Source of the DNA: Delphinapterus leucas
Lineage: Eukaryota > Chordata > Mammalia > Artiodactyla > Monodontidae
Assembly (NCBI RefSeq): GCF_002288925.2
Contig: NW_022098069.1
Coordinates: forward strand, 75,603,670 to 75,667,669
Direction of reading: 5' to 3'
Length of the DNA: 64,000 bases
The position numbers were made by a program, and so were the translations under genes. Below the pieces are notes generated by a model. The model was not told where the DNA came from, did no database searches, and saw nothing but the letters and a program-made list of their open reading frames with translations. This document shows positions 22,187 through 34,650 of this stretch, in pieces (the first letter of the stretch is position 1; every line of letters starts with the position of its first letter).

Positions 22187-24430
22187 AACTGCATTGTCAC
22201 AGCTAATTTCGATTCTCCCTACATCCTCCCAGGTTATATCTCCCTGGGATTCATCCTAGACAATTGGCACTGACCTTGGCAGTTTTCTCCAGTTTCTCCC
22301 TTTTTCTGTTTCCTTTATCTGTCAGTATATATATCTGTCTACTTACTTGCAGTTTTCCAGAAATCCGTTGATATCTCTGGTCCACTAATGGATTGCTCTT
22401 GTATTATTGGCATGGTCAAAGATTTTGTTTTTCCAAAGCAGAATAAGAGGATTGATCTGTAATTCCTAGACTGCATTTTATTTACATAATTGTATCTATG
22501 TAATGATAAGTTGTACCACACAGAACATAAAAATACCTTTAAATTATGTCCCTAGAATCAAAAACAAAATTGTCACTTGAATAAATGAGAAAATATTGAA
22601 ATAAGAGCACTAAGTAATTTGGGGGTCATTTTCATAACAGTATAATATAACTGAGGCATTAATTTAGCAGTTCTGGCAAAATAGAGATAATTCAGAAAGT
22701 ATGACAAGACATTATTTATTGTTGAATTTCTTGTAATGTCTGTATCTTTAAGAAGGAAACCTAAACTGTGGTTTTAAAATGAAGCAATATTTTGGTGGTT
22801 AGATGTCTTCTACTGTAGACAGATAAAGTAGCAGCCTTTTCCTACCAAGCCTCGGGGATATCTTAAGAGCAAGTCTTTTTGTTTTCTTGTAGGTTCAGTG
22901 GGACAAGTGAGTAAAATTACTCATTATTAATGACATATATTTGATGTGTGCATAAGAGTAGGGTTTGTGTGTGTGCACACATATATATGTGTAAGTGTGT
23001 GAGCTGAGTGTGAAAGTATAAAATTTCTTTAATTTAGAAGAAACTCCAATAATTAAATAGTTCAGTAACTTCTTCTCTCACTTCCTTATCTAAGCAATGT
23101 GAAATATTTGATTTAAATACTTAGTTTTTATATTTTTCATTGATATAAACTAATTGTTTGATGAATGTGCCAACTCACCCAGTCATTTTTGTTTTATATA
23201 TGTGAGAAATTGGTGTGAATGACAGGAAACAAGGCTCATTTCTTTCTTTTCAGACACAACATTTTTCCATTATATGCTTAGTCAATAGACTTACTGAAAT
23301 AACAGTGGAGTTCAAGTCACTCTTTGGGAAACTCTAAATCTACCCAAGTTTATACTTCCTACACTGCAGTACAGACTGGGAAGGCAGCCTAACAGTTTCT
23401 TTTCTTGCTATAAAATTAAACAAGCAAGAGAGGGGAAAAGGTTGGTCAGGATGCTGGGAGTCCCATGTAACAGCCTCCTTCCCTACCGGGAGATTGCTTA
23501 CATACTATGTTGCTGTCTTCACAAACTGATAAAGGATAAATCCATTTCAAGATGAAAAACAAATAGTAAAATTAATACACTACAATATCTGTGAGAGAGA
23601 AATAATCAAGAGCAAGCCTTCAAAGACTTATATGACTACCTGATGAAAATCAAATTTTCATCATCAAGTAAACAGGATTAACAAAAAATGAAAGCAAAAA
23701 GTCAATAAAAGCAAAATATGCATAGAACAATCTAACAGAAAAAGATATACCAAGAACTGTATTTGTTTAGTTTTGTTTTTTATATTACAGTACCTACTAT
23801 GATGGGAAAAACTAAAGTTCTTCATAAATCAATCTTCAGTTGAATATTGGAAACTGTGAAAACACCCTCCAAATATTTTAAAATTCAGTCTGAGTTAATA
23901 ATACAAACAGATAAAATATATTTATGCATATATATTTTACATATGTAGTCATATATGACACAAGTACATATAGGCACATACCACCGTGTTTTTTCTTATT
24001 TTAACAACTCAAAGTGTTTGTAATTTCTACAGTGTATGTGATAAGTCAGTGAAATTAATCAAATCAATTATAGTTAATCTTACCAAAATGCCTTATAATT
24101 TTTACTGTGTTTATTCCTATGAATAGTGATGAATAACTTATTTCTTTCACAATTAAAAACAAAAGACATTGTGTCATAACTTGTTTAATTGACTCATTAA
24201 TTGTGTCCTTTTATAAAAGGTTGCTTTTGAAATCATAGGACTAGAGACAGTAAATTAGTCCATAACAAATTATACAATGAAATAGATAGAGCAGATGGGA
24301 TAGATAAAATTTATACATTAGCAAAGAAAACATTAAAACCATTCTCAAGCAATTGTCAACTACAAATTGGCATTTTCCATTGGCACTTGACATCTACCTC
24401 TACAAGGATTAAATCATGAGCCACTACAGC
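22187..24430. other. Intergenic, no gene recognised
   Basis: Contains a TG/TA microsatellite (about 22960-22998) and one possible 14-base microexon (22893-22906). Otherwise nothing that I can name. Confidence 0.4.
22893..22906 (+). other. Possible microexon, speculative
   Basis: A long pyrimidine tract ending in CTTGTAG (22892) lies 14 bases before a consensus donor GTGAGTAA (22907). Such pairs also occur by chance, and no neighbouring exon was found. Confidence 0.12.
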
Positions 24431-24839
24431 TGCTGACTTTCAACACACCCCCCGAAAGGAGTTCAGGTGGAGAGCAGAAATGAGGCACTCTGTGCTCTGG
24501 GAAAAACTGGCTGAACAGGTCTTCAGAGAGTTGGATATTTTCAGGAGCTAGTTTTATGAGCCCAATTCTTGCATCTCCTCATATCTAGAAAAGCACTAAA
24601 ATCCTTCCTGGTGACGACTGCTCCTCGTGACTAGCAGTAACCTTCACGAGACTAGCAGAAACCTCTGCAAAAAATGTGTGCTTGATTGCATATACTCCCT
24701 CTTCACCAAAATCACATATATACTGACCTCCCCTGCTGGCTCTTTGGAGCAGTTTCTCAGAGCTATCTGAAATGCTGTCTCCCAGCCTGCAGTCCTCATT
24801 TTGCCCCAAATGCACGTTGTGCATTTTTTTAAGTCGACA
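24431..24839 (+). mobile_element. Solo retroviral LTR (cetartiodactyl ERV)
   Basis: A 409-base block starts TGCTGACTTTCAACACACCC and ends AAGTCGACA, the TG..CA form of an LTR. Internal landmarks (GAGGCACTCTGTGCTCTGGG, CCTGCTGGCTCTTTGGAGC) match an LTR family that I recognise from cattle-like genomes but cannot name. The usual AATAAA-type signal after TTTTGCCCC is absent here. A 96-codon minus-strand ORF is its shadow. No provirus flanks it. Confidence 0.7.
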
Positions 24840-24886
24840 CAGTCTTTTATGTTTCATCAATCCGAGCTGGGTCATTTTTTATTATT

Positions 24887-24930
24887 TGTGTGTGTGCGTG
24901 TGTGTGTGTGTGAGAGAGAGAGAAAGAGAG
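24887..24930. repeat. (TG)n(AG)n microsatellite
   Basis: TG run with one CG interruption passing into an AG run. Confidence 0.9.
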
Positions 24931-25334
24931 ATTGGTTGATGTAATTAATAATTTCTAATCTAATATTAAATATCTGTTTTCTTCTTACAAAAATTTTCCT
25001 GTTAGAATGACAAATGCTAACTAACGGATGGAAGTGTGTATTTTCATTACTGAGTAAATAAATTGCGTGAACTAATACACTTATATGTAATCCTTATAAA
25101 GATGAACCACCATGTTATTCATCAGAGCATGTATTGGCATGCTCTGAAGTTAAAATAGGCCACAACCAATCAAAAAGTCTTTTTAAATTATTTTTTTCTT
25201 GTTTCTCAAAGTGGCAAAGAGGAATTATACTTAAAATACCACAGATTTTTTTTTTCTAAAATCTTCTCTTCCTTGGTGACTTGGTGTAAATTCTGGAGTC
25301 ATATGTCTTGATTTGCTTATTGTGATCACTTTGC

Positions 25335-25352
25335 AATATATATATATATATA
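25335..25352. repeat. (TA)n microsatellite
   Basis: Short pure TA run. Confidence 0.8.
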
Positions 25353-25434
25353 AATATCAAATCATTATGTTCTATACCAGAAGCTAATATAATGTTATAT
25401 GTCAGTTACATCTACAAAAATATCTAGATTTGAT

Positions 25435-25655
25435 CCCTAATTTTTCCACTAAGAATTCTTTATTCCACCAAGGTAAGAAGTTGTGACCTTGGGCACTTAA
25501 TGTAACTTCTTTGTGCTTCCAATTTGTTATATGAAAAATGGAAATATTTATACCTGTATTTTAGGATTGTTCTGAAAATTAAATGACTTCCAGTATTGAA
25601 AGTACTTAGAACAAAGGCAAATAAACATTCCATAAATGTTGGTCACTATTACTAT
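25435..25655 (+). repeat. MIR SINE relic
   Basis: MIR core and tail are readable: TTGTGACCTTGGGCACTTAA, TATGAAAAATGGAAATATTT, GGATTGTTCTGAAAATTAAA and the end CATAAATGTTGGTCACTATT. Confidence 0.85.
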
Positions 25656-26699
25656 CTCACATGTTGCTATCAGTCCAACATGAACTTGATCTTTGCTCTG
25701 TTCCCTTATTCCCATTTTTTCATTTTTGAAACTAACATTTTTCCTTTTCTATAAATCTGTGTCCTCTCCTATATCTACCCTATTTCTCTCTTTCTCTCTT
25801 TTTCTCTTATTGAGCTTGCTGGGTAACTTCCCAACTCTCCAACTTATTCGATTCAGCCACGTAAAGTATCAGGAATCAGTCAGGCAAAGACTGAATTTTT
25901 CTTAACTGGCAGCTTGAGAGGCCAAAGCTAAGTATAATTGTAACTAAAGGACTCAAAATTGTACAGAAAGAGAGAATGCCAGTTTTTATTTAAGTAAATT
26001 ATTCATATGTTAAAAGTATTACATAACCTTGAGAATTACATCACGTTGAAAAACAGCTTTCTTCTTGACCGCTTTGCTTCACTGTGAATTTTTCCAAAGG
26101 TCACATATAAGCCAGATGTACAATTCATTCAATTTAATGTTCTTAGAATGTAAATAAATGTACGTGCTTTCCATTCTCTTAATTACTTGCACAAGTTGTC
26201 CTTATGTTCGTAACAGGAGTTATGAAAGAAATGCTTTTGAAATATGGGAAAATCCAATTTTAAAACATACAAACCTGTAAGCAATTAAACTATTTTATTA
26301 TTAACACACCATCGACTTATTTTTTAAAAGATCATGAAGGAATTAAAGATAAATGTATTGGGTTAAAGGATTATATTAAAATGTGAAATGCATTACCATT
26401 TGAAGTATACTTATCTTTTCTCCAAATCTTTACACTCTATCTATGAGAATGTTTTAAAAATACATCATAACACTAAAAAATGCATTCGTAATTTAAATTA
26501 ACATAATCAGAACTTGAATTGGCAAATATTCAATTTTGCTTTTAAGGAATTTTAATTATTAACTTTAACAGAGTTATAAAACTGTGGAACAATATTCTAT
26601 TTCAAGAAATAATCAGGTAATTGGCTCCTAGTTATTTGATTAAAAAGTACGATACAGAGTCTTTTGTTTTCCTGATAAATACCTCGTGTTGCAGAGTGT
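25656..26699. other. Intergenic, nothing recognised
   Basis: AT-rich; no supported feature. The 70-codon ORF at 25693-25905 is leucine/phenylalanine-rich low-complexity sequence. Confidence 0.4.
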
Positions 26700-26850
26700 A
26701 GTAAGTTACGTAAAAGTATAAAGGCTTAGAAGCAAAAGACAATGGCCTCTAATATTGACTTTACCAAATTTAAAAGTATAACCTGAGCCTTCTGTGTCTC
26801 AATTTCATTGTTTGGAGAATGAAGGATTTGGTCTAGTGAATCTGAAACTT
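26700..26850 (+). repeat. MIR SINE relic
   Basis: Diverged MIR: AGAAGCAAAAGACAATGG, then CCTGAGCCTTCTGTGTCTCA and TTTGGAGAATGAAGGATTTG. Confidence 0.55.
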
Positions 26851-27218
26851 TCCATTCTCTTGGAAATAAGTAAGTTCTATTGCAAGTTCAATTACCTTAT
26901 TATCTTTGATGGTCCAAAGAAAGTGTGATTAGCAAATATATTAAAGGTTTTGAGTTGATTTTAGATTGGGTCTTTGATTAATTTCTCAACTTAGCATAGT
27001 ATGTAGAATAAAGTAGAATAGAGAAAGACTTGTGAAGTAGGCATGAGGAATGGGAAAGCTTTGAGTTATGCCTTTAAATATATTTACAGATCACGTTATT
27101 TGTTGAGGATACCAAAGAAAAAAAAGGAGAAATAGCTTTCCTTAGGAAGACTTAAAGACTAATAGCCCCTCTTTCATCAGTGACTTGCTTCATCATAATG
27201 GTTTGAACTAGGAATATC

Positions 27219-27710
27219 TGTCACCCAAGACACATTCTGATTAGTTCAGAGGCTGAAGTGATTTATTAAATACTGTGAAAGAAATTCAAGTGGAGTCAGT
27301 ATTGCTAAGAGAACTCTCTGAAATGGATCCGGGAGGCCATTGAGGAAGTAGGATTAGGCACGTCTCAGCCCAGATGGAATATGATCTTTTGACCACTTAT
27401 TGTCTTACCTCAGGCACCCAGAACACCAGCCCAATGTTCTAGAAATTCAAGATACTTAGTGGACCCTTACCCTAAAATAGGTTGTGACAGCCGATCCCTT
27501 AAGGACAAATATTTCCTTTCTTGCAGTCATAATTCTTGCCAGACAACTTTAATAACGTTATGGATTTGTTTTAATAAGCCCCTGACCCTTTCTCTTCCCC
27601 AGAACACTTTTTCGGTTTTACCCAAATCTGTGTTTCCCAAATTGCAATTCCTAAGACCCTAAATAAAGCTCTTTGTTCTTTGTAGCCTTGACACTGATTA
27701 TTGTTTGACA
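27219..27710 (+). mobile_element. Candidate ERV1-like solo LTR
   Basis: A 492-base block begins TGTCACCCAAGACACATT and ends TTGTTTGACA. A poly(A) signal AATAAAGCTCTTTGTTCTTT lies near the end, the layout of a gamma-retroviral LTR. No matching short TSD at either edge and no internal region, so limits and identity are tentative. Confidence 0.45.
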
Positions 27711-28711
27711 AAATAAACCTGAAAACTAGTTTTGGTTGTGTTTTAATTTTATCAAAATAGTTTCTTGGAAAGTGTCAAAATTCTTTTTTATTCAGCTTTT
27801 TATCTTGAGACAATTTAAAATTTATAGATGATGATATTGTTATGAAATGTCAGTGCATCAGAAAAAATGTGAACAAATATAAGTATAGAAATTCTCCTAT
27901 AGTAGTACTAAGATTTTTATTTTATTTAGGAGAATAGATTAGTAGAAAATATTCAGGGTCTTTCTTTAATTTTAGTCACTGTCAACCATCCCAGAGTGAT
28001 AAAGCACCTATCCATGAAAATAAAAAATAAGATCCAAAATTATTAGGACCTCCCTTTTGGGCTGGTGGCAGGGGTCTTGATCAAAATTTAGAGAAGACCT
28101 AAGATTTTCCAGATGGATGAGCTGGCCATGTCAATGCAAAATAAGCTTGTACCTTGTTATTTTATGGGCAGTTTACTGAAGACTTCCTGCCTACAATTAG
28201 AATCCTGCAATAGAACTATATGGGAACTAGGTAAGGCAGATAGGAACTTTCCATTTGAGACAGAAGAAACTACATATCAGAAAATCATAGTTCCCCTCAT
28301 ATGAATGTAGCATAGAAATGCAGTTTGGAAAAAATTTCAGGACTAGAGATAAATATTTGACTGAAGATTTAAAAGAGACTGAGATGATAATTTATTCAAT
28401 TAAAGGGTAAAATATAGCATATAAATATAGGATATAAATGTTACCTCTGCTATAAAAGGAAAGCATTAGAGGATAAGTAATGAAATAAACATATGGAGAT
28501 TTTATGAGAAAAAAACCATGAGGTTACTTTCCATGACAAAATCATGTTGTTCTTTACAAAAAAGAAGTAGAAGGAGGAGAAAGAGGGAAAAGAATAGGAA
28601 GAAAATAGGATACGAAAAAGAATTAATACAATAAAGGAACAATACTTGGAGTTCACAAACACATTTATATTTTTTTAGCATTTACACGAGTCAGGGTGAT
28701 CCAGAGAATAG
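27711..28711. other. Intergenic, nothing recognised
   Basis: No gene. Near 28688 GAGTCAGGGTGATCCAGAGA resembles the terminal bases of an MLT2 LTR, but the match is too short to call. Confidence 0.4.
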
Positions 28712-28743
28712 ATTATATATATACACATATATGTATATATAGA

Positions 28744-28788
<45 letters not shown>
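28712..28788. repeat. (TA)n(CA)n compound microsatellite
   Basis: TA-rich part followed by about 19 CA units (28751-28787). It explains the Val/Cys-rich tail of a 108-codon minus-strand ORF. Confidence 0.93.
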
Positions 28789-28789
<1 letters not shown>

Positions 28790-31079
28790 CTATGTAAATT
28801 TGAGCCCAACAGATGCAAAATGCCTGCTGAAAGACAAAGAAAAAAAGACAGTGAAAGAATATTACAATTATTAGGAAACAGTATCTTCTAAATTTTTTTA
28901 TTTTGAAGTAAAGAAAATAAAGGCACACTAAGGAAAAATTACCTAGCATAAGAAGTATTTTGGTCTTTAAAAAAAAAATCCTAAAAATGGTGATCTGACT
29001 GCCTTTTACCTGGCCAAAGCCTAGAATGAAGTATATCACTTGTCAGAATTAAAGGGAAATGTTAGTACATGTAATATTCTTAAAATTTGTCATCAGATTC
29101 AGAGGGCTTTGAGGACAAATGAAGCTATAAGGAGTCTTTGTAAGGTCTTATAGGAAATAATTGTTTAATTAACTTTGTAGGAAGGTAATATTTGGTCAGT
29201 TATCAAGGTTCTTTGGAGTCTAATATTGAAGAGGCTAAGGACATGAGTTCAGTCCCTCAAGGAACATGTCACTGTGTTCGTGGGCAAAGGCTTTCCTAAT
29301 CATACTTCAAGGCATCTCTCTGATTCATGCCATTCATCTCAGGATGGAACAGGGAATATGAATGAATCACTGCTATGGGAAATTAAAGGTAATGAAGCCA
29401 GTAATACCCTGATGGCCCTATAAAGACAATGACTACCTAGGAGGAAATACCCAGTAATTTCCCATAAGCTAATATTTCTTTCTTTTTTGGCTTTGTTTTG
29501 GTTTTGTCTCTGTGTGCAAGGGACTCTTTTGCTATTGTTTTCTGGACACTCCTCAGCCAGATTTACCATGATCAGTCTATTCAATGTGCCTACATATTTC
29601 AGAAACAAATAGAATCTTCAGTGACAAAGACAAGATCATTCACATTAACTAGAATATCCCTTATGTCTTCCCACTGTGGGAATCTCCAATACAAATCTAG
29701 TACAAAGGCACGTTGTCTAAAATCTCCAGAGAGGCAAGACGGCGGGGGGGGATCACAAAATAATTTTGATTCTTATTAGCTTGCATTGCTCAAATCACAG
29801 ACTCAGTTCTTAATTATGTGATTAAAACCACATTTTCTTGCCATTTTATTTGAGCTGAAATAACTGTACTTTGAAAGACATACAAAATAAATTATTATAG
29901 TAAAAAAACTTCATTAATTACCTTCAGATAGAGAATCCCCTTGATATTAATTTACATTTCAAATTACAGTGACTTCTATAATATTAATAATAATTTAAAG
30001 CCAAGTGTGCAGTATCACCTCACCTATAATGCATCGTGTTTATGTAAGCAATATTATATGATATTATAGATAGAAAAGTCATTTAAATTATTTGTTAAGA
30101 TCAAAAAGTTACACACTGGTTATCCAATTGGTGGAAAAATAATGATATAAAAATTGCATATTATTATGTCATTAGACGATATTGTATGTTACTATGTAGA
30201 ATGTCAGTAATTAGAGATCCAGCTAATGAATTTGAAAATATCTTTCACAGTGTTCTTAAGCTATCTTTCAAAATATGGAGATAAATAAGAGATTTTGTTT
30301 GTTTAGGAATTAGATGTCTTAGATAATCAAAGATTCACTCAAAGCCATTCCCTACACAGCCCCATCAAACAGCTTCTTAATGTGTTTTTTGTATTTATCA
30401 AGAAGACTCAAGTCTTGTCATGGTCTGTTGAGCTGACAGACTTTAAATCTTGAAGCCTTATGGGTTTTCCTCTGGAAAGGAAAAAGAATGAATTCGGTAC
30501 CATACCTCCCTTGAAATCCAGCCCTTTTGTCTAATAGCTTTAAAATTAGCAGTGAGCCCAGGGGAGTCATTTAGTGCTGCTCTGAATGTTAAAGCATGAA
30601 AAGTCTTTTGATTCAAATCTTGGGAAGCTTAAAAATTTTGTTTTATCTTAATATGAATCCAAATCCAAGACTTCTCCATTATTTTTAATTTGATAAATGT
30701 GCAAGGTACAATGCCATTTCTTGTCAATCATTTCTTACAGATGGCGTACCAAAAGAAAGAAACTTGCTCTGCCTGAAAAATAAAGTCCCGAATGAACAGC
30801 TTGTTTCTTCACACATCTCTTCTTTAAAGTGGAAATATTGGTGCATATGAAGTTGACTCAATCAGGTAATCTGTATCTGACACTCAATCTATAATCTATA
30901 TCTAACACTGTACTCTGATCAGCCACATCTTGGATACTCTGACTTTTATCTGAGTGATCCTGACTTACTTCTGTGTATGAAGTGAACCTGAATATTATTT
31001 TAATTAAAATTGAAGGGCGATCACATTGTTTAGTGACTCTTAGGTTAACAGCTTGATGTATTACATATATTATCCTGCT
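28789..31079. other. Intergenic, nothing recognised
   Basis: No supported gene or repeat over about 2.3 kb. ORFs of 89 and 93 codons on opposite strands overlap around 29498-29608 and show no domain pattern. Confidence 0.4.
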
Positions 31080-31200
31080 TAAAATTCGTAACAGTAAGGT
31101 AGGTATAGTTTTCTCGATTTCATTAGTGAGAAGACTAAAATTAAGAAAATGTAGGTAATTGTCCAAGGCCTTATAACAAGTTTGAGTCTGATCCTGTATC
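31080..31200 (-). repeat. MIR SINE relic
   Basis: Antisense MIR order: AAAATTCGTAACAGTAAGGT, then GAGAAGACTAAAATTAAGAA and ATTGTCCAAGGCCTTATAAC. Confidence 0.65.
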
Positions 31201-31229
31201 TATAAAATGCAACCAGCTATATTTTCATC

Positions 31230-31315
31230 TCTGAACTGTCATGAGGGTAAAATAAGATACTATATATAAATTATCTGGCATGCAGTAGACACTCAAAACG
31301 AATAGTAGTTATTTT
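31230..31315 (+). repeat. MIR SINE 3' part
   Basis: Sense MIR 3' half: CATGAGGGTAAAATAAGAT, CTGGCATGCAGTAGACACTC and AAACGAATAGTAGTTATT. It lies in opposite orientation to its left neighbour. Confidence 0.6.
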
Positions 31316-32042
31316 GTGTTACAGTCATTATACTGACCATAGTAGGTAGGGGTGTATGATTTGAATCCGAATCTCTCTGACTTTGAAACCGCTTTTACCA
31401 GTATTTTTCAAGAAAACCTGAGTTTGGTATCTTATGATTTATGTGGAAATTGTGTGTGAAGGTTTGAGTTAAATTTTTATAAGAAATAAGAACAGTGCTT
31501 AAGTATAAATTGGACTCATTTTATTAGAGCTGTAGACAATAGTCTTGTCTTAGTGAAAAAAAAGTTCAAAAAGTTTTACAGTTAGGTTTATATATAGTTA
31601 AATAGGCTTTTCCTGAATTTCAATAAACTGAAGATTGACTCCTAAACTAAGTATGGCCTAACGAATTCTTAGTGAGCTACAAACTTTGCAAGTCAAAATG
31701 TGCTCTCATTCTTTTTATTTAATATCAACCATAATTAAATGTTCAAATCATGAATATTAAAAACATCTTTAAAAAGAAATGACTCTTCTAAAATAGAATA
31801 CCACTTGAATCATATTGATGACCCAAAATACCTTTTTAAGTGGAGGTTGATTGATTTTTACTGACAAATAAAAATTACCACATGCTGATCTGAATAGGAA
31901 ATGAACACAGGCATTCATTTAAGAGGGATCAATTGCCCTCTTTTATTTTAAGTTTCTTTGGTTGTGTGTTTTATTAATTGAAATCCACTTCCTGTTATCT
32001 GCCTCTGCTTCCACACCACTAACATCTGTTACTAGGCTTTAT

Positions 32043-32044
<2 letters not shown>
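31316..32044. other. Intergenic, nothing recognised
   Basis: AT-rich with no supported feature. Confidence 0.4.

Positions 32045-32080
<36 letters not shown>
32045..32080. repeat. (GC)(AC)n microsatellite
   Basis: GCGCGC followed by a run of about 14 AC units. Confidence 0.92.
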
Positions 32081-32081
<1 letters not shown>

Positions 32082-32221
32082 CGTATGCACAATGTTGATA
32101 AACTAAAGAGAATGTTCTAATTTCTCTCTTTCTTCTATGTGAATGTCAATAAAAAGTGATATGCAAACTTCCTTTCCACACCTAAGTTGTATACTTGAAA
32201 CGGTCCCCTAATAGTTTTTTT

Positions 32222-32735
32222 ATTAGTCTAGTCAGGGTTATCCGGAGAAATGGAACCAATATTATATATAAAAATAAGGAATTAGCTCACACAATTATGG
32301 AGGCTGAGAAGTCCCAAGACCTGCAGTCAGCAAACTGGAGACCCAGAAGAACCAGTGTGTAGTTCCAGTCCATCCAAAGACCCTGGAACCAAGAGAGCCA
32401 GTGATGTACTTCTAGTCCGAATACCAGCTCTTCTTGTGAGTCAAGGAGAGCTGATGTTTCTGTCCCAGTCCTAAGACCAGAAAAGACCAGTGTCCAGTGC
32501 ATGCAGTCAGGCAGGAAGAGTTCCTTCTTACTCAGTCTTTTTGCTCTATTCAGGTCTTTGGTTGTTGGAATGAAGCCCACCTATTTTAGCAACTGAAATC
32601 TGCTTTACTCAGTCTACCAATTCAAATGTTAATCTCTATCCAGCAACACCCTCAAAGATACACCCAGAACATTTGGTCAAATGTCTGGACATCCAGAGGC
32701 CCAGTCAAGTTGACACATAAAATAACCATCACAGC
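32222..32735 (-). mobile_element. MLT2-type LTR (ERVL)
   Basis: Antisense LTR. The plus strand starts near AGTCAGGGTTATCCGGAGAA and passes TTATGGAGGCTGAGAAGTCC, CCAATTCAAATGTTAATCTC and GTCAAGTTGACACATAAAAT. It ends TAACCATCAC, i.e. GTGATGGTTA on the minus strand. These are diagnostic of MLT2 LTRs of ERVL. The internal ERVL relic at 9-12.6 kb is separate. The 97-codon minus-strand ORF is a shadow. Confidence 0.88.
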
Positions 32736-34039
32736 TTTAAAAATTGTTTTTGATTAAAATTTCTACTTTGAGATTATTGTAAATTCACATGCAGTATTAA
32801 GAAATAATACAGAAAAACTCCACAGATTTCATGCAGAGAAACTGGTCTTTACGCAGTTTCCCCCACTGGTTAACATACTGCAAACCTATAGTTTAATATC
32901 ACAACCAGGATATTGACACCGAGGCACGGAAGGTAAAGAACATTTCTATTGAAACAAAGATCCCTCATGCTATAATTTTTAAACCACACCTACTTCCTTA
33001 CCCCCACCATAACTCCCAAAGTCTCTGCAGTGACTAATCTGATCCCTATGTCGAAAACTTTGTCATTTTAAGAATGTTGTGTAAATTAAATCACATAGTA
33101 TTTAAGCTTTAGCTTTAGCTTTTTCTCTTAGCATTATTCTCTGGAAATTCAGGTAGGTTGCTGCATGTATCAATAGTTTATTCTTCATTCTTTTTTTTTT
33201 TGGTGGGGGGCAAAGTATTATTCCTTGGTATGGATCTACCACAGTTTATTCATCAATTGAAAGACATCAGAATTGTTTCAAGTTTTGTCCATTGCAAAGA
33301 AAGTTGATATAAATACTTGCATCCAGTTTTTTTTTTTTTTTTAAACAGAGGTTTTAAGTTCTCTGGGATAAATACCCAGGAATGCAATTGCTGGGATATA
33401 TGGTAGTTGTATGTTTAGATATTTTTTTTTTTTAGAGAAGTTTCCAAATTGCTTTCCAGAGTGATTGTGCCATTTTATGTTTGCACCCGCAATATATGAA
33501 TGGTCCAGTTTCTCCGCATCTTAGCCAACAAATGGTGTTGTCATTATTTCTGTTTTAGCCATTCTGGTATGTGTGTTATGATATCTCATTGTGGTTTTAA
33601 TATGAATTTCCCTAATAGCCAATGCTGTTTGAAATTTTTTCCTGAGTTTATGTCCTGTCTGCATGTCCTCTTTATTTCTTTTGCCTGGTTCTAATTTGAA
33701 TTTTGGGAGTTTCTTATATATTCTAGATACTAGTCTTTTGTTGGATATGTAATTTGTAAATCTTTTATCCCAGTCTAGAGCTTATTGTTTCATGCTCTTA
33801 AGAGGATCCCTCACAGAATGAAAGCTTGTAATTTAGATGAAATCCAATTTCTTAATTTTTCCCATTATGGATTATGGTTTTTGTGTGAAATTCAAGAACT
33901 CTTTGTGTAACCCCAGATCCTGAATATTTCTCCTGTAATTTTTTTTTCTAAAAATGTTTATTTGTATAATTTACATTTAAGTGCTTGATTTGTTTTGAGT
34001 CAATTTTTATATGAGGTATAAAGTTTAGGTTGAGATTCA

Positions 34040-34650
34040 TTTTTTATTAAATAGAAATTATTTTTAAGGAGAGGGAAATTGTTCTGTGATTAGGTCACCT
34101 AACCTAGGATTAGGTCTTACTCTTCAGTGAGTTAATAATCCATACTGTAAACCTTATAAGAGTTTCTCAGTTTTTTTCTTCCCCCTTAGGTGGGACAGGA
34201 TGGCTACAGCTGACCAGAGTTGGGTATTTCCAGTCCCGGGTCACTTAGCCTCTGATAATATAATACCCCAGCAGGTTAGACTATGGTTAAGGGGTTTCCC
34301 CTGAGGGCAGGCCTTGTTAGGAAGAACAGAGTGCTCTGATGGACTTCAAAGTGGCTTTTCCCCCTCCCCTGCTAGAAGCAGAAGAAAGGTTTTTTTTCTG
34401 ACATTTACTGTGGGAATTTGGTCAAGCTCCTGAAGGAAAATATAATAGTAAGGTCTCCCCATTACTGGTTACCCCTGGCATTTTTAACCCACAAAGCTGT
34501 CAACACGGAGCACCAACAGTTCCTCCATCACAGTTAACATTTTACCTATGAAGCAGTGGTTCCCATGTGGTTTCCACGTTACTGAAGAGAAATTTACAGC
34601 ACTAAATGCATACGTTAGGAAAGAGTAAAGTCTCAAATACATAATCAATT
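34040..34650 (+). repeat. Foreign or inverted segment inside the ancient L1
   Basis: Antisense ORF2 similarity stops near 34040 and resumes near 34655. The last part (about 34585-34650, AGAAATTTACAGCACTAAAT, then CTCAAATACATAATCAAT) reads as sense-strand ORF2 from the endonuclease-RT linker. The rest (GTGGGACAGGATGGCTACAG, TAATATAATACCCCAGCAGG) I cannot assign. Confidence 0.55.

Noticed and set aside
21828..22259. 143-codon plus-strand ORF
   Set aside because: It crosses the antisense CHR SINE at 21972-22170; both flanks are non-coding.
28713..29039. 108-codon minus-strand ORF with a Cys/Val-rich tail
   Set aside because: The tail is encoded by the CA microsatellite and the rest is AT-driven.
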